Part shown: piece after piece, positions 10,044-21,573 of the stretch
How positions within the stretch are numbered: the first letter of the stretch is position 1
Layout of the letters: each line of letters opens with the position of its first letter
DNA from: Atlantibacter subterraneus
Lineage (GTDB): Bacteria > Pseudomonadota > Gammaproteobacteria > Enterobacterales > Enterobacteriaceae
DNA: 64,000 bases
Direction of reading: 5' to 3'
NCBI RefSeq assembly: GCF_007570865.1
Contig: NZ_VLPS01000012.1
Location: forward strand, 1-64,000
Position numbers and translations under genes: made by a program
Notes under the pieces: generated by a model
Database searches by the model: none
The model's input: only the letters and a program-made list of their open reading frames with translations
Told to the model about the DNA's origin: nothing

Positions 10044-10930
10044 TGGTTCGGGAGTAACGTCCAGAACGCATCAATAAGCGGCTCATGAAGCCGCTTTTTT
10101 TGTGCGCATACGCCAAGCTCAAACGGCGTTTTCTCATCGCTGCGCTCTAAAATCATCACGCGGTTACGCACCGGTTCCGGGCTGTTTTCCAGCACCACTT
10201 CCGGCAGCAGCGCCACGCCGCAGCCGAGCGCCACCATCGACACCATCGCTTCATGCCCGCCGACGGTGGCGTATATCGACGGATTGCTGATTTTCTGGCG
10301 GCGGAACCAGAGTTCGATACGGCGACGCACCGGCCCCTGATCGGCCATGATAAACGGCACCGTTGACCAGTCAGGGTCATCTACCGACACCTGGTTGCGC
10401 ACCGGGCAGGGCAGCGCCGGGGCGATCAGCACTACCGCCAGGTTTTCCAGCATCGAGAACGCCACCGCGCCGGGCAGGGTTTCCGGTTTGCCGGCAATCG
10501 CCAAATCCGCTTCGCCAGTGACCACTTTTTCCATCGCGTCGGCGGCATCGCCGGTGGTGAGCTTAATTTCTACCGACGGATGTTCGGCGCGAAAGCGGTC
10601 AAGGATCGGCGGCAGATGGCTATACGCGGCGGTGACCGAACAGAAAATATGCAGCTCGCCGGAGAGCGACGGCCCCTGCTGATCGATAGTGTGGCGCAGT
10701 TGTTGGTACTGTAGCAGCGTTTGCTGGGCGAAGACGCGCAGCGATTCTCCGGCTTCGGTTAACGTCACCGTGCGGTTATCACGCACAAACAGCGCCTGGC
10801 CGAGATCCTCTTCCAGCCGCTGGATCTGCCGGGATAGCGTGGAGGGGCTGACGTGCATCGCCCGCGCGCTGCGGCCAAAATGGCGGCTTTCCGCCAGATG
10901 CAGAAAGGTTTTCAAATCGCGTAAATCCAC
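10040..10930 (-). CDS. ilvY: LysR-type activator of ilvC, IlvY
   Basis: A 296-residue LysR regulator that activates divergent ilvC when acetolactate or acetohydroxybutyrate accumulates. The helix-turn-helix covers about residues 15-40 ([20 protein letters not shown]). The frame is open to 11080, but the start taken is GTG at 10930, giving (M)[13 protein letters not shown] as in E. coli. An upstream start would run through the operator and the ilvC promoter. Confidence 0.93.
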   Translation of the reverse strand: MDLRDLKTFLHLAESRHFGRSARAMHVSPSTLSRQIQRLEEDLGQALFVRDNRTVTLTEAGESLRVFAQQTLLQYQQLRHTIDQQGPSLSGELHIFCSVTAAYSHLPPILDRFRAEHPSVEIKLTTGDAADAMEKVVTGEADLAIAGKPETLPGAVAFSMLENLAVVLIAPALPCPVRNQVSVDDPDWSTVPFIMADQGPVRRRIELWFRRQKISNPSIYATVGGHEAMVSMVALGCGVALLPEVVLENSPEPVRNRVMILERSDEKTPFELGVCAQKKRLHEPLIDAFWTLLPNH

Positions 10931-10952
10931 AGGCGGCGCTCCCGGTTTGACG

Positions 10953-11018
10953 TTGCAGAAATTGCAATGTGACGTTGTGAATATATCAATTTCCGCAATA
11001 AATTTCCTGTCATATAGT
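10953..11018. promoter_or_regulatory. IlvY operators and ilvC promoter
   Basis: The palindrome TTGCAGAAATTGCAA (10953-10967) is a LysR-type T-N11-A box. A second related site, TATCAATTTCCGCAATA, lies at 10984-11000. A -10-like TATAGT follows at 11013-11018, while no good -35 exists, as expected for an activator-dependent promoter. The tandem operators match the known two-operator layout of the ilvYC region. Confidence 0.7.
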
Positions 11019-11078
11019 AAGTTCATTCTCGCAAAAGCGAACCGAACAATAAGCACCACAACATCACGAGGTTTCATC

Positions 11079-12554
11079 ATGGCTAACTATTTCAACACAC
11101 TGAACCTGCGCCAGCAGCTGGCGCAACTGGGTAAATGTCGCTTTATGGGCCGCGACGAATTTGCCGATGGCGCAAGCTATCTTCAGGGTAAAAAAGTGGT
11201 CATCGTCGGTTGTGGCGCACAGGGTCTCAACCAGGGCCTGAACATGCGTGACTCCGGTCTGAATATCTCCTACGCCCTGCGTAAAGAAGCTATCGCGGAA
11301 AAACGTGCGTCCTGGCGTAAGGCCACCGAAAACGGTTTTGCGGTAGGCACTTATGAAGAGCTGATCCCGCAGGCGGACCTGGTGGTTAACCTGACGCCGG
11401 ACAAACAGCACTCCGACGTAGTGCGTTCCGTTCAGCCGCTGATGAAAGACGGCGCGGCGCTGGGCTACTCTCACGGTTTCAACATCGTTGAAGTGGGCGA
11501 GCAGATCCGTAAAGACATCACCGTAGTGATGGTTGCGCCGAAGTGCCCTGGCACCGAAGTGCGTGAAGAGTACAAACGTGGTTTCGGCGTACCGACTCTG
11601 ATCGCCGTTCACCCGGAAAACGATCCGAAAGGCGAAGGCATGGCGATTGCTAAAGCCTGGGCTGCGGCCACTGGCGGTCACCGTGCGGGCGTGCTGGAAT
11701 CCTCCTTCGTAGCGGAAGTGAAATCTGACCTGATGGGCGAGCAGACTATTCTGTGCGGTATGCTGCAGGCCGGCTCTCTGCTGTGCTTTGACAAGCTGGT
11801 GGAAGAGGGTACCGATCCGGCATACGCAGAAAAACTGATCCAGTTCGGCTGGGAAACCATCACCGAAGCACTGAAGCAGGGCGGTATCACCCTGATGATG
11901 GATCGCCTGTCTAACCCGGCGAAACTGCGCGCTTATGCCCTGTCTGAACAGCTGAAAGAAATTATGGCACCGCTGTTCCAGAAACACATGGACGACATTA
12001 TCTCTGGCGAGTTCTCCTCCGGCATGATGGCGGACTGGGCCAACGACGATAAGAATCTGCTGACCTGGCGTGAAGAGACCGGCAAAACCGCCTTCGAAAC
12101 CGCGCCGCAGTATGAAGGCAAAATCAGCGAGCAGGAGTACTTCGATAAAGGCGTACTGATGATTGCAATGGTGAAAGCGGGCGTTGAGCTGGCATTCGAA
12201 ACCATGGTGGATTCCGGCATCATTGAAGAATCTGCATACTATGAATCACTGCACGAGCTGCCGCTGATCGCCAACACCATCGCCCGTAAGCGTCTGTATG
12301 AAATGAACGTGGTAATCTCCGATACCGCCGAGTACGGTAACTACCTGTTCTCTTACGCCTGCGTGCCGTTGCTGAAAGAATTTATGACCACGCTGCAGCC
12401 GGGTGACCTGGGCAAAGCGGTGGAAGGCAGCGCGGTAGATAACGCGCAGCTGCGTGACGTGAACGACGCGATCCGCAGCCATGCGATTGAAGCGGTAGGC
12501 CAGAAACTGCGCGGGTATATGACGGATATGAAACGCATCGCCGTTGCCGGCTAA
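11079..12554 (+). CDS. ilvC: Ketol-acid reductoisomerase (class II, NADP-dependent)
   Basis: A 491-residue enzyme that isomerises and reduces acetolactate or acetohydroxybutyrate to the dihydroxy acids used by IlvD. The N-terminal Rossmann motif is [11 protein letters not shown] (43-53). The length shows the long class II form with a duplicated C-terminal domain. The ATG at 11079 gives [13 protein letters not shown] as in E. coli; the longer open frame upstream covers the operator region. It is transcribed alone and ends at a strong terminator. Confidence 0.98.
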   Translation: MANYFNTLNLRQQLAQLGKCRFMGRDEFADGASYLQGKKVVIVGCGAQGLNQGLNMRDSGLNISYALRKEAIAEKRASWRKATENGFAVGTYEELIPQADLVVNLTPDKQHSDVVRSVQPLMKDGAALGYSHGFNIVEVGEQIRKDITVVMVAPKCPGTEVREEYKRGFGVPTLIAVHPENDPKGEGMAIAKAWAAATGGHRAGVLESSFVAEVKSDLMGEQTILCGMLQAGSLLCFDKLVEEGTDPAYAEKLIQFGWETITEALKQGGITLMMDRLSNPAKLRAYALSEQLKEIMAPLFQKHMDDIISGEFSSGMMADWANDDKNLLTWREETGKTAFETAPQYEGKISEQEYFDKGVLMIAMVKAGVELAFETMVDSGIIEESAYYESLHELPLIANTIARKRLYEMNVVISDTAEYGNYLFSYACVPLLKEFMTTLQPGDLGKAVEGSAVDNAQLRDVNDAIRSHAIEAVGQKLRGYMTDMKRIAVAG

Positions 12555-12567
12555 TTTCCAAAGCAAC

Positions 12568-12602
12568 AAAAAAGCCCGGTGAAATTTTCACCGGGCTTTT
12601 TT
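12568..12602. terminator. Bidirectional terminator between ilvC and ppiC
   Basis: The long stem GCCCGGTGAAA/TTTCACCGGGC is flanked by AAAAAA and TTTTTT, so it serves ilvC on the plus strand and ppiC on the minus strand. Confidence 0.93.
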
Positions 12603-12603
12603 G

Positions 12604-12894
<291 letters not shown>

Positions 12895-12932
12895 TTAAGT
12901 CATAGGGATTACGGCGGCTATAGTAGCGATCC

Positions 12933-13214
12933 TTAATGGCGATACAACACCTTAATGATGTGATAGCCGAATTTTGTTTTCACCGGCCCGAACGGTTTTA
13001 ACAGCGGGCAGCTGAACACCGCCTGGTCAAAGGGAGCGACCATCGCACCTTTGCTGAACTCACCCAGATTGCCGCCGTTGCGCCCGGAAGGACAGCTGGA
13101 GTAGCGTTTCGCCAGGGTATCGAAGCTGACGCCGCGCTCGAGTTTTTGCATAATCTCCAGCGCCAGTTTTTCCGTCCTGACGAGGATATGCAGGGCCGCT
13201 GCGGTTCTTGCCAT
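12933..13214 (-). CDS. Second PpiC-type parvulin, tandem paralogue
   Basis: A 93-residue parvulin beginning [12 protein letters not shown] and ending [11 protein letters not shown], roughly 60% identical to the neighbouring PpiC by eye. It keeps the same His, Cys (SCPSG) and GYHII positions, so it is probably active. The frame is open to 13235, but the ATG at 13214 has a GGAG ribosome site 8 nt upstream and matches the PpiC start. It lies between ppiC and rep, where E. coli K-12 has no intact copy that I know of. The divergence suggests an old duplication. Confidence 0.88.
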   Translation of the reverse strand: MARTAAALHILVRTEKLALEIMQKLERGVSFDTLAKRYSSCPSGRNGGNLGEFSKGAMVAPFDQAVFSCPLLKPFGPVKTKFGYHIIKVLYRH

Positions 13215-13335
13215 AATTAATCTCCGGGAAGTCATTCGCTTGTCTTCACTTTACCATTCCCTGACCGGATTGCCGTTAATTCCTCGTTCCGCTTTTGCTA
13301 CAATCCCTCCCCCGTTCGAAGATTGAGCAACCATC

Positions 13336-15366
13336 ATGCGTTTAAACCCCGGTCAACAACACGCTGTCGAATTCGTCACCGGCCCCTGCCTGGTGCTGGC
13401 GGGCGCTGGCTCCGGAAAGACACGCGTGATCACCAATAAGATCGCCCACCTGATCCGCGGCTGCGGTTATCAGGCCAAACATATCGCGGCAGTGACCTTT
13501 ACCAATAAAGCGGCGCGCGAAATGAAAGAGCGCGTGGCGCAAACCCTGGGGCGCAAAGAGGCGCGCGGCCTGATGATCTCCACTTTCCATACCCTGGGCC
13601 TGGAGATCATTAAACGCGAATACAAAGCCCTGGGCATGAAGGCCAACTTCTCGCTGTTCGACGATACCGACCAGCTGGCGCTGATCAAGGAACTGACCGA
13701 CGGGCTGGTGGAGAACGATAAAGCGCTGTACCAGCAGTTGCTGTCCACCATTTCGAACTGGAAAAATGACCTGCTTAACCCGGCCCAGGCGGCGGCGCAG
13801 GCCAAAGGCGAACGCGACCGCATTTTTGCCCATTGCTATAGCCTGTATGACGCCCATCTCAAAGCCTGTAACGTGCTCGACTTTGACGATCTGATCCTGC
13901 TGCCGACGTTACTTTTACAGCGTAATGAAGAGGTGCGCGAACGCTGGCAGAACCGCATCCGCTATTTGCTGGTGGATGAGTATCAGGATACCAACACCAG
14001 CCAGTATGAAATGGTGAAGCTGCTGGTGGGCGCGCGAGCGCGGTTTACCGTGGTAGGCGATGACGATCAGTCCATCTACTCCTGGCGCGGCGCGCGTCCG
14101 CAGAACCTGGTGCTGCTCAGCAAAGATTTCCCGGCATTGCAGGTAATCAAACTTGAGCAAAACTACCGCTCATCCGGGCGCATCCTGAAAGCGGCGAATA
14201 TCCTGATCGCCAATAACCCGCACGTGTTTGAGAAAAAGCTGTTTTCTGAACTGGGTTATGGCACCGAATTAAAAGTGCTGTCGGCCAATCATGAAGAGCA
14301 TGAAGCGGAGCGGGTGGCGGGGGAGCTTATCGCTCATCACTTTATCAATAAAACCCAGTACAAGGATTATGCGATTCTTTACCGCGGCAACCACCAGTCG
14401 CGGGTGTTTGAAAAACTGTTGATGCAAAACCGCATTCCGTACCGCATCTCTGGCGGCACCTCGTTCTTCTCACGCCCGGAAATTAAAGATTTGCTGGCTT
14501 ATTTGCGGGTGCTCACTAACCCGGACGACGACAGCGCGTTTATGCGTATTGTGAATACGCCGCGCCGGGAAATCGGCCCTGCCACGCTGCAAAAACTGGG
14601 CGAATGGGCCAATCAGCGCAATAAGAGTCTGTTCACCGCCAGTTTCGATATGGGGTTGAGCCAGACGCTGACCGGGCGCGGTTATGAATCCTTAACTCGC
14701 TTCACCCACTGGCTGGGCGAGGTGGCTCGCCTGGCGGAGCGCGAGCCGGTAGCGGCGGTGCGCGATCTGATCCACGGGATTGATTACGAATCCTGGCTAT
14801 ACGAAACCTCGCCCAGCCAGAAAGCCGCCGAAATGCGCATGAAGAACGTTAACCAGCTGTTTAGCTGGATGACGGAAATGCTGGAGGGCTCGGAGCTTGA
14901 GGAGCCGATGACGCTGACTCAGGTGGTTACCCGTTTCACCCTGCGCGACATGATGGAACGTGGCGAAAGCGAAGAGGATCTCGATCAGGTCCAGCTGATG
15001 ACTCTGCACGCCTCCAAAGGTCTGGAATTCCCGTATGTCTTTTTAGTGGGCATGGAAGAGGGACTGTTGCCGCATCAGAGCAGTATTGATGAAGACAACG
15101 TCGATGAGGAGCGCCGTCTTGCTTATGTCGGCATCACCCGCGCCCAGAAAGAGCTGACGTTTACCCTGTGCAAAGAGCGCCGCCAGTACGGGGAGCTAGT
15201 GCGCCCGGAACCGAGCCGTTTTCTGCTGGAGCTACCGCAGGACGACGTGCTGTGGGAGCAGGAGCGCAAAGTGGTTTCCCCTCAGGAGCGGATGCAGAAA
15301 GGGCAAGGTCATCTGGCGAATCTGAAAGCGATGATGGCGAAAGCGCGCGGAGAGAAAAACGCGTAA
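13336..15366 (+). CDS. rep: ATP-dependent 3'-5' DNA helicase Rep
   Basis: A 676-residue SF1A helicase that clears protein roadblocks ahead of the replisome and interacts with DnaB. Walker A AGAGSGKT is at 22-29. The Q-motif LNPGQQHAV, the DEYQDTN and [12 protein letters not shown] motifs, and the [13 protein letters not shown] and YVGITRAQ motifs follow in order. E. coli Rep is 673 residues. The start ATG is close to the family start MRLNPGQQ. Confidence 0.98.
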   Translation: MRLNPGQQHAVEFVTGPCLVLAGAGSGKTRVITNKIAHLIRGCGYQAKHIAAVTFTNKAAREMKERVAQTLGRKEARGLMISTFHTLGLEIIKREYKALGMKANFSLFDDTDQLALIKELTDGLVENDKALYQQLLSTISNWKNDLLNPAQAAAQAKGERDRIFAHCYSLYDAHLKACNVLDFDDLILLPTLLLQRNEEVRERWQNRIRYLLVDEYQDTNTSQYEMVKLLVGARARFTVVGDDDQSIYSWRGARPQNLVLLSKDFPALQVIKLEQNYRSSGRILKAANILIANNPHVFEKKLFSELGYGTELKVLSANHEEHEAERVAGELIAHHFINKTQYKDYAILYRGNHQSRVFEKLLMQNRIPYRISGGTSFFSRPEIKDLLAYLRVLTNPDDDSAFMRIVNTPRREIGPATLQKLGEWANQRNKSLFTASFDMGLSQTLTGRGYESLTRFTHWLGEVARLAEREPVAAVRDLIHGIDYESWLYETSPSQKAAEMRMKNVNQLFSWMTEMLEGSELEEPMTLTQVVTRFTLRDMMERGESEEDLDQVQLMTLHASKGLEFPYVFLVGMEEGLLPHQSSIDEDNVDEERRLAYVGITRAQKELTFTLCKERRQYGELVRPEPSRFLLELPQDDVLWEQERKVVSPQERMQKGQGHLANLKAMMAKARGEKNA

Positions 15367-15385
15367 GCGCCCGGGAAAGGGCGCT
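15366..15385. other. Hairpin between convergent rep and gppA
   Basis: AGCGCCC/GGGCGCT flanks a six-base loop just after the rep stop. There is no T-run, so any terminator activity would be weak. Confidence 0.4.
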
Positions 15386-15390
15386 GACGA

Positions 15391-16875
15391 TTAATTGATT
15401 TCTAACGGCCAGTGCACGTAACTCTGCCAGAGCTGTTCCTGCTCCAGCGATTCGGCGGCAAGCGGATGGCTGGCTAACCAGTTTTCCGGCAGGGTCAGGG
15501 TGAGCGTATCGCCCTGGGCGGCCAGATCCACTGTGGGTAATGTATCGTCGCGGCGACGGCTGGCGAACATAATCGACAGCCGCAGCAGACGGCACAGCTG
15601 CTCGGCCACGCGCGGCGGCACGGCGTTTTGCTGGTGCAACGACGACAGATCCACCGGGCTGGTTTGATTTAACAGTAGCGTGGACAGCAGCTTTTTCTGC
15701 GCCGGCGTGAAGCCGGGCAAATCAAGGTTGCTTACCAGCCACGCGGCGTGCAGCGGTGCCTGTTTAAAATCAACGCTCAGGCCAATTTCATGCAGCTGCG
15801 CGGCGGCATGCAGCATCGCTTTACTGAGATCGTCCAGTTGCCAGGCATCCGACGTCTGGGCGATAAACTTTTCAGCCAGATGAGATACGCGCTGTGCCTG
15901 TTCGGTATCCACCAGAAACCGACGCTGAATATTACGCAGCGTGCGGCTGCGAATATCCTGATCCACCGACAGATGCAGCATGCCGTAGACCAGCCCTTCG
16001 CGCAGCGCACCGCCTGCCAGCGTCATGCACTCAATATTCAGCTCTTTAAAGATGGCGATCAGAATGGCGAGGCCGCTGGGAAATACCAGCGCGCGCTCAA
16101 GCGTCAACCCTTCGATTTCCAGTTCTTCCAGACGCCCACAGTGGATGGCGCGCTGTTTCAGCTGTTCGAGCTTGGCAAGCGTAATGCGCTCATCCATGCC
16201 CTGCGCCATCATGATTTCCTGTAATGCCTGAACGGTGCCGGATGCCCCGACGCAGGTTTGCCAGCCGTGTTTGCGCAACTCGCCGATAACCGGCTGTAAC
16301 ACTGCTCTCGCAGCCTGCTGGGCGGCCTCGAAATTTTCTTTAGTCAGGCTGCGGTCGGTGAAAAAACGCTCAAGCCAGGTGACGCAACCCATCGACAGGC
16401 TGAACAGCGATGTCGCCTGCGCGCCGGTACCGGTGACCAGTTCGGTGCTGGCACCGCCAATATCTACCACCAGCCGACGATCCGCGCCGCCCGTGGTGTG
16501 CGCCACGCCCTGATAAATCAGCCGCGCTTCTTCTTCGCCGCTGATCACCTGGACCGGGCAGCCTAAAATTTGCTGCGCTTTCTCGATGAATTCGGCGGAG
16601 TTAATCGCAAGACGCAGCGTGGCGGTGGCAACGGCGCGGACCTGAATAGAGGGAATATCCTGTAAACGTTCGGCGAACAGCCGCAGGCATTGCCAGCCGC
16701 GTTCCATGGCATCATGCGAAAGGGTGTTGTCACTGCTTAAGCCCGCCGCGAGGCGGACTTTGCGTTTGATGCGCGTGAGGGTCTGGATACTGCCCGCCAC
16801 CTCACGCACTACCAGCATATGAAAACTATTCGAACCGAGATCTATAGCTGCATACAGCGAGGCGGCGGAGGGCAT
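15391..16875 (-). CDS. gppA: Guanosine-5'-triphosphate,3'-diphosphate pyrophosphatase
   Basis: A 494-residue Ppx/GppA-family phosphohydrolase that converts pppGpp to ppGpp in the stringent response and can also degrade polyphosphate. The actin-like ATPase fold begins with [14 protein letters not shown] (about 9-22), with [13 protein letters not shown] further on and an HD-like C-terminal domain. It lies five bases downstream of rhlB on the same strand, so the two form an operon. Confidence 0.97.
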   Translation of the reverse strand: MPSAASLYAAIDLGSNSFHMLVVREVAGSIQTLTRIKRKVRLAAGLSSDNTLSHDAMERGWQCLRLFAERLQDIPSIQVRAVATATLRLAINSAEFIEKAQQILGCPVQVISGEEEARLIYQGVAHTTGGADRRLVVDIGGASTELVTGTGAQATSLFSLSMGCVTWLERFFTDRSLTKENFEAAQQAARAVLQPVIGELRKHGWQTCVGASGTVQALQEIMMAQGMDERITLAKLEQLKQRAIHCGRLEELEIEGLTLERALVFPSGLAILIAIFKELNIECMTLAGGALREGLVYGMLHLSVDQDIRSRTLRNIQRRFLVDTEQAQRVSHLAEKFIAQTSDAWQLDDLSKAMLHAAAQLHEIGLSVDFKQAPLHAAWLVSNLDLPGFTPAQKKLLSTLLLNQTSPVDLSSLHQQNAVPPRVAEQLCRLLRLSIMFASRRRDDTLPTVDLAAQGDTLTLTLPENWLASHPLAAESLEQEQLWQSYVHWPLEIN

Positions 16876-16880
16876 CTGAC

Positions 16881-18149
16881 TTAACCTGTGCGGCGACGGT
16901 TTCGGGGTGCGCCACCGGTGCGACGCGGGCCATTGCCGGAGCGAACACGGGTCAGGCGTTTCGGCGGCGGCAGCTGGTTCAACAGCGCATCAGGATTATA
17001 TTTACTCACCGGAATCGAATGGCTGATGTAGCTTTCGATGGCCGGAAGGTTCAACGCATACTCTTCACAGGCCAGGCTGATGGAGTGCCCGCTGGCGCCT
17101 GCGCGTCCGGTGCGGCCAATACGGTGAACGTAATCTTCACAGTCGTCCGGCAGATCGTAGTTGAACACATGGGTTACCGCAGGAATGTGTAAGCCACGCG
17201 CCGCAACGTCGGTCGCTACCAGAATATCCAGGTCGCCACGGGTGAATTCTTCAAGAATACGCAGGCGTTTTTTCTGCGCCACGTCGCCGGTTAATAACCC
17301 GACGCGATGACCGTCAGCGGCCAGATGACCCCAAATATCTTCACAGCGATGTTTGGTATTGGCGAAAATAATCGCGCGATCTGGCCACTCTTCTTCAATA
17401 AGGGTCTGCAGCAGACGCATCTTTTCTTCGTTGGACGGATAGAAAAGTTCTTCTTTTATGCGGTGGCCGGTTTTCTGTTCCGGTTCGACTTCCACATATT
17501 CCGCGTTGTTCATCTGCTCGAAAGCCAGTTCACGCACGCGATAAGACAGGGTGGCAGAAAACAGCATATTCAGACGCTGGGTCACCGGCGGCATGCGACG
17601 GAACAACCAACGAATGTCCTTAATAAAGCCGAGATCGTACATGCGATCCGCTTCATCAAGCACCACAACCTGGATTGCGCCCAGATTAATGTGGTTTTGC
17701 TTGGCGTAGTCGATTAAACGACCGGTAGTGCCGATCAGAATATCAACGCCGCTTTCCAGCACTTTAAGTTGTTTATCGTAACCGTCGCCGCCGTAGGCCA
17801 GACCGATTTTCAGGCCAGTGGATTGCGCAAGCGGTTCTGCATCAGAGTGAATCTGGACGGCGAGTTCACGCGTCGGCGCCATAATAATCGCGCGCGGCTG
17901 ATTCACCTGGCGGTTTTCGATCGCCGGGTTAGAAAGGAGGTAATGAAACGTTGACGTTAAAAACGCCATCGTTTTGCCGGTACCGGTTTGCGCCTGTCCT
18001 GCAACATCACGTCCCGCCAGCGTCAGGGGAAGTGCGAGTGCCTGAATCGGAGTGCAATTATGAAACCCTTTCTTTTCAAGGGCTTCAATCACCGCAGGGT
18101 GCAGGGCGAAGTCGGCAAACTTCTGTTCTGTTAAATGTGTTTTGCTCAT
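16881..18149 (-). CDS. rhlB: DEAD-box RNA helicase RhlB
   Basis: A 422-residue DEAD-box helicase of the RNA degradosome, where it unwinds structured RNA for PNPase on the RNase E scaffold. Visible motifs are [10 protein letters not shown] (Walker A at 53-60), PTRELA, DEAD (165-168), SAT, and [10 protein letters not shown]. The C-terminal tail is Arg/Gly-rich ([20 protein letters not shown]). It is divergent from trxA, with a 118-bp spacer. Confidence 0.97.
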   Translation of the reverse strand: MSKTHLTEQKFADFALHPAVIEALEKKGFHNCTPIQALALPLTLAGRDVAGQAQTGTGKTMAFLTSTFHYLLSNPAIENRQVNQPRAIIMAPTRELAVQIHSDAEPLAQSTGLKIGLAYGGDGYDKQLKVLESGVDILIGTTGRLIDYAKQNHINLGAIQVVVLDEADRMYDLGFIKDIRWLFRRMPPVTQRLNMLFSATLSYRVRELAFEQMNNAEYVEVEPEQKTGHRIKEELFYPSNEEKMRLLQTLIEEEWPDRAIIFANTKHRCEDIWGHLAADGHRVGLLTGDVAQKKRLRILEEFTRGDLDILVATDVAARGLHIPAVTHVFNYDLPDDCEDYVHRIGRTGRAGASGHSISLACEEYALNLPAIESYISHSIPVSKYNPDALLNQLPPPKRLTRVRSGNGPRRTGGAPRNRRRTG

Positions 18150-18267
18150 AGTGTGGTAGAATATCAGCTAACTATTGCTTTACGAAAGCGTATCCGGTGA
18201 AATAAAGTCAACCTAATGTTGGTTAATGCTACACCAACACGCCAGGCCTAATCTTGTGGAGTAAAAC

Positions 18268-18597
18268 ATGAGCGATAAAATTATTCACCTGACCGATGAC
18301 AGTTTTGACACGGATGTACTTAAAGCGGACGGGTTGATTCTTGTTGATTTCTGGGCAGAGTGGTGCGGCCCTTGTAAAATGATTGCGCCGATTCTGGATG
18401 AAATCGCTGATGAATATCAGGGCAAATTGACTATTGCCAAGCTGAACATTGACCAAAACCCGGGCACCGCGCCGAAATACGGTATTCGCGGCATCCCTAC
18501 GCTGCTGCTGTTCAAAAATGGCGAAGTGGCGGCGACCAAAGTGGGTGCGTTGTCTAAAGGTCAGCTGAAAGAGTTTCTGGACGCTAACCTGGCGTAA
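18268..18597 (+). CDS. trxA: Thioredoxin 1
   Basis: A 109-residue thioredoxin with active site WCGPC at 32-36 in the context [11 protein letters not shown] and the cis-proline loop GIPTLLLF. It reduces ribonucleotide reductase, PAPS reductase and other disulfides and is itself reduced by TrxB. The ribosome site TGTGGAG precedes the ATG by about 7 nt. rho follows after a long leader. Confidence 0.98.
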   Translation: MSDKIIHLTDDSFDTDVLKADGLILVDFWAEWCGPCKMIAPILDEIADEYQGKLTIAKLNIDQNPGTAPKYGIRGIPTLLLFKNGEVAATKVGALSKGQLKEFLDANLA

Positions 18598-18948
18598 TCG
18601 CCTCTTAGCCGGCGCGTGCAGGGTCCGAAAAACTTCGGACCGCTGGACGCCCGGCGATAGTCGTGCTAAGTTGTTTATCAACTGCTGTTTGAACTTGCCT
18701 TATAGTTTAAATCTTGTAATACCCAATACTTCCCGGTGCTAAAAGACAGACTGCCTTTAAGCCCGCGTGAAGTAATTATTATCCGGGCTCATCATTCATT
18801 CCGTCTCGTCGTTTCAGTTCTGCGTTCTTTCCTGCAACCAGGCCACGAACAGACATGAGATGAAGGCCGTTAACAGGCATGGATGTTCCTGCCATACCAT
18901 TCACAACATTAAGTTCGAGATTTACCCCGAGTTTAAGAACCCACCATT
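18598..18948 (+). promoter_or_regulatory. rho leader region, with decayed rhoL-like sequence
   Basis: About 350 bp between trxA and rho, without a long ORF. A small stem GTCCGAA/TTCGGAC lies at 18625-18642. From about 18805 a stretch encoding IPSRRFSSAFFPATRP and ending at TGA (18861) resembles the end of the E. coli RhoL leader peptide as I remember it. In this frame I find no ATG between it and an upstream in-frame TGA, so rhoL is not intact. rho is known to be autoregulated through its leader. Confidence 0.5.
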
Positions 18949-20208
18949 ATGAATCTTACCGAATTAAAGAATACGCCGGTTTCTGAGCTGATTACTCTCG
19001 GCGAAAATATGGGGCTGGAAAACCTGGCCCGTATGCGCAAACAGGACATTATTTTTGCCATCCTGAAGCAACACGCGAAGAGTGGCGAAGATATCTTTGG
19101 CGACGGTGTGCTGGAGATATTGCAGGACGGATTTGGTTTCCTCCGTTCCGCAGACAGCTCCTACCTTGCCGGTCCCGATGACATCTACGTTTCTCCCAGC
19201 CAAATCCGCCGTTTCAACCTCCGCACAGGGGATACCATCTCCGGTAAGATTCGTCCGCCGAAAGAAGGCGAGCGTTACTTTGCGCTGCTGAAAGTTAACG
19301 AAGTCAACTACGACAAACCAGAAAACGCCCGTAACAAAATCCTGTTCGAAAACCTTACCCCGCTGCACGCGAACTCCCGTTTGCGTATGGAGCGCGGCAA
19401 CGGCTCAACTGAGGATTTAACCGCGCGCGTACTGGATCTGGCATCGCCGATTGGCCGCGGCCAGCGTGGTCTGATTGTGGCACCGCCGAAAGCCGGTAAA
19501 ACCATGCTGCTGCAGAACATTGCCCAGAGCATCGCTTACAACCATCCTGACTGTGTGCTGATGGTGTTGCTGATCGACGAACGTCCGGAAGAAGTAACCG
19601 AGATGCAGCGTCTGGTGAAAGGTGAAGTGGTTGCGTCAACCTTCGACGAACCGGCTTCCCGTCACGTTCAGGTTGCCGAAATGGTGATCGAGAAGGCCAA
19701 GCGCCTGGTTGAGCATAAGAAAGACGTGATCATTCTGCTCGACTCCATTACCCGTCTGGCGCGCGCCTACAACACCGTGGTACCGGCTTCCGGTAAAGTA
19801 TTGACCGGTGGTGTGGACGCCAACGCCTTGCATCGTCCGAAGCGTTTCTTCGGTGCTGCACGTAACGTGGAAGAGGGCGGTAGCCTGACCATCATCGCGA
19901 CTGCGCTGATTGATACCGGCTCCAAAATGGACGAAGTTATCTACGAAGAGTTTAAAGGTACAGGCAACATGGAACTGCACCTGTCTCGTAAGATTGCGGA
20001 AAAACGCGTGTTCCCGGCGATTGATTACAACCGCTCCGGTACCCGTAAAGAAGAGCTGCTCACCACGCAAGAAGAGCTGCAGAAAATGTGGATCCTGCGT
20101 AAGATTATTCACCCGATGGGCGAAATCGACGCGATGGAATTCCTCATTAACAAGCTGGCCATGACGAAAACTAACGATGATTTCTTCGACATGATGAAGC
20201 GCTCGTAA
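18949..20208 (+). CDS. rho: Transcription termination factor Rho
   Basis: A 419-residue hexameric RNA-dependent ATPase that terminates untranslated transcripts and silences foreign DNA. The N-terminal helical region is followed by the RNA-binding OSB fold with GFGFLRS (61-67). The ATPase domain has APPKAGKT (178-185), the R-loop/DE motif LLIDERPEE and the Q-loop. Its length is identical to E. coli. A terminator follows. Confidence 0.98.
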   Translation: MNLTELKNTPVSELITLGENMGLENLARMRKQDIIFAILKQHAKSGEDIFGDGVLEILQDGFGFLRSADSSYLAGPDDIYVSPSQIRRFNLRTGDTISGKIRPPKEGERYFALLKVNEVNYDKPENARNKILFENLTPLHANSRLRMERGNGSTEDLTARVLDLASPIGRGQRGLIVAPPKAGKTMLLQNIAQSIAYNHPDCVLMVLLIDERPEEVTEMQRLVKGEVVASTFDEPASRHVQVAEMVIEKAKRLVEHKKDVIILLDSITRLARAYNTVVPASGKVLTGGVDANALHRPKRFFGAARNVEEGGSLTIIATALIDTGSKMDEVIYEEFKGTGNMELHLSRKIAEKRVFPAIDYNRSGTRKEELLTTQEELQKMWILRKIIHPMGEIDAMEFLINKLAMTKTNDDFFDMMKRS

Positions 20209-20225
20209 GTTGTAAAAACTCGGGG

Positions 20226-20252
20226 AACGCCACGCTTTGTCGTGGCGTTTTT
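20226..20252 (+). terminator. Intrinsic terminator after rho
   Basis: The stem AACGCCACG/CGTGGCGTT is followed by TTTTT, 17 nt after the rho stop. The wec operon starts about 230 bp further on. Confidence 0.85.
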
Positions 20253-20456
20253 CATTATAGTTTCTGGGATACGGAATTTTCCTCTTGATGCAGGGTTTTT
20301 TACCTGCCAAGGTCGCGTGACTTCTGTGAGTTGGCTATCTTTATCTTGCTGAATAATAAATAGTCCCTTTCAAGGATGACGCATAACCGCCCTTCTGAAG
20401 CAATGACTTCGCGGTTATACTTCCAACGGACTTATCTTTTGCAGAGAGCGCACACT

Positions 20457-21560
20457 GTGAATTTAATTACCTCGGGTGCCGAGCTAATCGGTATCTTTTT
20501 ATTCACAACCATTTTTCTTTTTTTCGCCCGCAAGGCGGCTAAAAAAATTGGATTGGTGGATAAGCCCAATTTCCGCAAGCGTCACCAGGGACTCATCCCC
20601 TTAGTGGGCGGGATCTCCGTCTTTGCAGGCATCTGCTTTACTTTTGCAATCGCTGACTACTATATCCCCCACGCTGCGCTGTATCTGTCGTGCGCCGGCG
20701 TTCTGGTGCTGGTGGGCGCGCTGGACGATCGTTTCGATATCAGCGTAAAAATTCGTGCGTTGATTCAGGCTATTATCGCTGTTGTCATGATGTGGTTCGG
20801 CGGGCTGTATATGAGCAGCCTGGGCTATATCTTTGGCTCCTGGGAAATGGTGCTCGGTCCGTTCGGCTATTTCCTGACGCTTTTTGCGGTCTGGGCCGCC
20901 ATAAACGCCTTCAATATGGTTGATGGCATCGATGGCCTGCTCGGCGGGCTTTCCTGCGTGTCGTTTGCCGCGATGGGACTGATTTTATGGTTCGATGGGC
21001 AACTTAGCCTTGCGATGTGGTGTTTCGCCATGATCGCCGCCATTCTCCCTTATATTCTGTTAAATCTGGGCGTGTTGGGTCGCCGTTATAAAGTTTTCAT
21101 GGGCGATGCAGGCAGTACGCTCATTGGCTTCACCGTCATCTGGATCCTGCTGGAAACCACCCAGGGCGTGACCCATCCGATTAGCCCGGTCACTGCTCTA
21201 TGGATTATCGCCATCCCGTTAATGGATATGGTCGCGATCATGTATCGCCGTTTACGCCGCGGCATGAGCCCTTTCTCGCCCGACCGCCAGCACATTCATC
21301 ATTTGATCATGCGCGCTGGTTTTACTTCCCGACAGGCTTTTGTGCTGATTACGCTTGCTGCTGCACTGCTGGCGGGCATTGGCGTCGCTTCTGAATATGC
21401 GCATTTTATTCCTGAGTGGGTAATGTTGGCACTGTTTTTGCTGGCATTTTTCCTCTACGGGTACTGCATTAAACGAGCGTGGAAAGTCGCGCGTCTGATT
21501 AAGCGCATCAAGCGTCGCATGCGTAGAAATAATGACAATAACCCGACATTAACCAAATGA
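20457..21560 (+). CDS. wecA: UDP-GlcNAc:undecaprenyl-phosphate GlcNAc-1-phosphate transferase
   Basis: A 367-residue polytopic inner-membrane enzyme that makes lipid I of enterobacterial common antigen (and primes many O antigens). Catalytic motifs are LDDRFD (Asp90/Asp91), NMVDGIDG (Asp156, Asp159) and the HIHH loop. The frame opens upstream at 20376, but GTG at 20457 preceded by AGAGAG gives (M)NLITSGAELIG, the family start and length. It is the first gene of the ECA cluster. Confidence 0.96.
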   Translation: MNLITSGAELIGIFLFTTIFLFFARKAAKKIGLVDKPNFRKRHQGLIPLVGGISVFAGICFTFAIADYYIPHAALYLSCAGVLVLVGALDDRFDISVKIRALIQAIIAVVMMWFGGLYMSSLGYIFGSWEMVLGPFGYFLTLFAVWAAINAFNMVDGIDGLLGGLSCVSFAAMGLILWFDGQLSLAMWCFAMIAAILPYILLNLGVLGRRYKVFMGDAGSTLIGFTVIWILLETTQGVTHPISPVTALWIIAIPLMDMVAIMYRRLRRGMSPFSPDRQHIHHLIMRAGFTSRQAFVLITLAAALLAGIGVASEYAHFIPEWVMLALFLLAFFLYGYCIKRAWKVARLIKRIKRRMRRNNDNNPTLTK

Positions 21561-21573
21561 AGCTGGGGAAGTG

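Noticed and set aside
10689-11078. N-terminal extension of the ilvC frame
   Set aside because: It covers the IlvY operators, the ilvC promoter and the start of ilvY; the family start is at 11079.
11064-11987. 307-codon open frame on the minus strand
   Set aside because: Antisense to ilvC, whose protein match and codon use are unambiguous.
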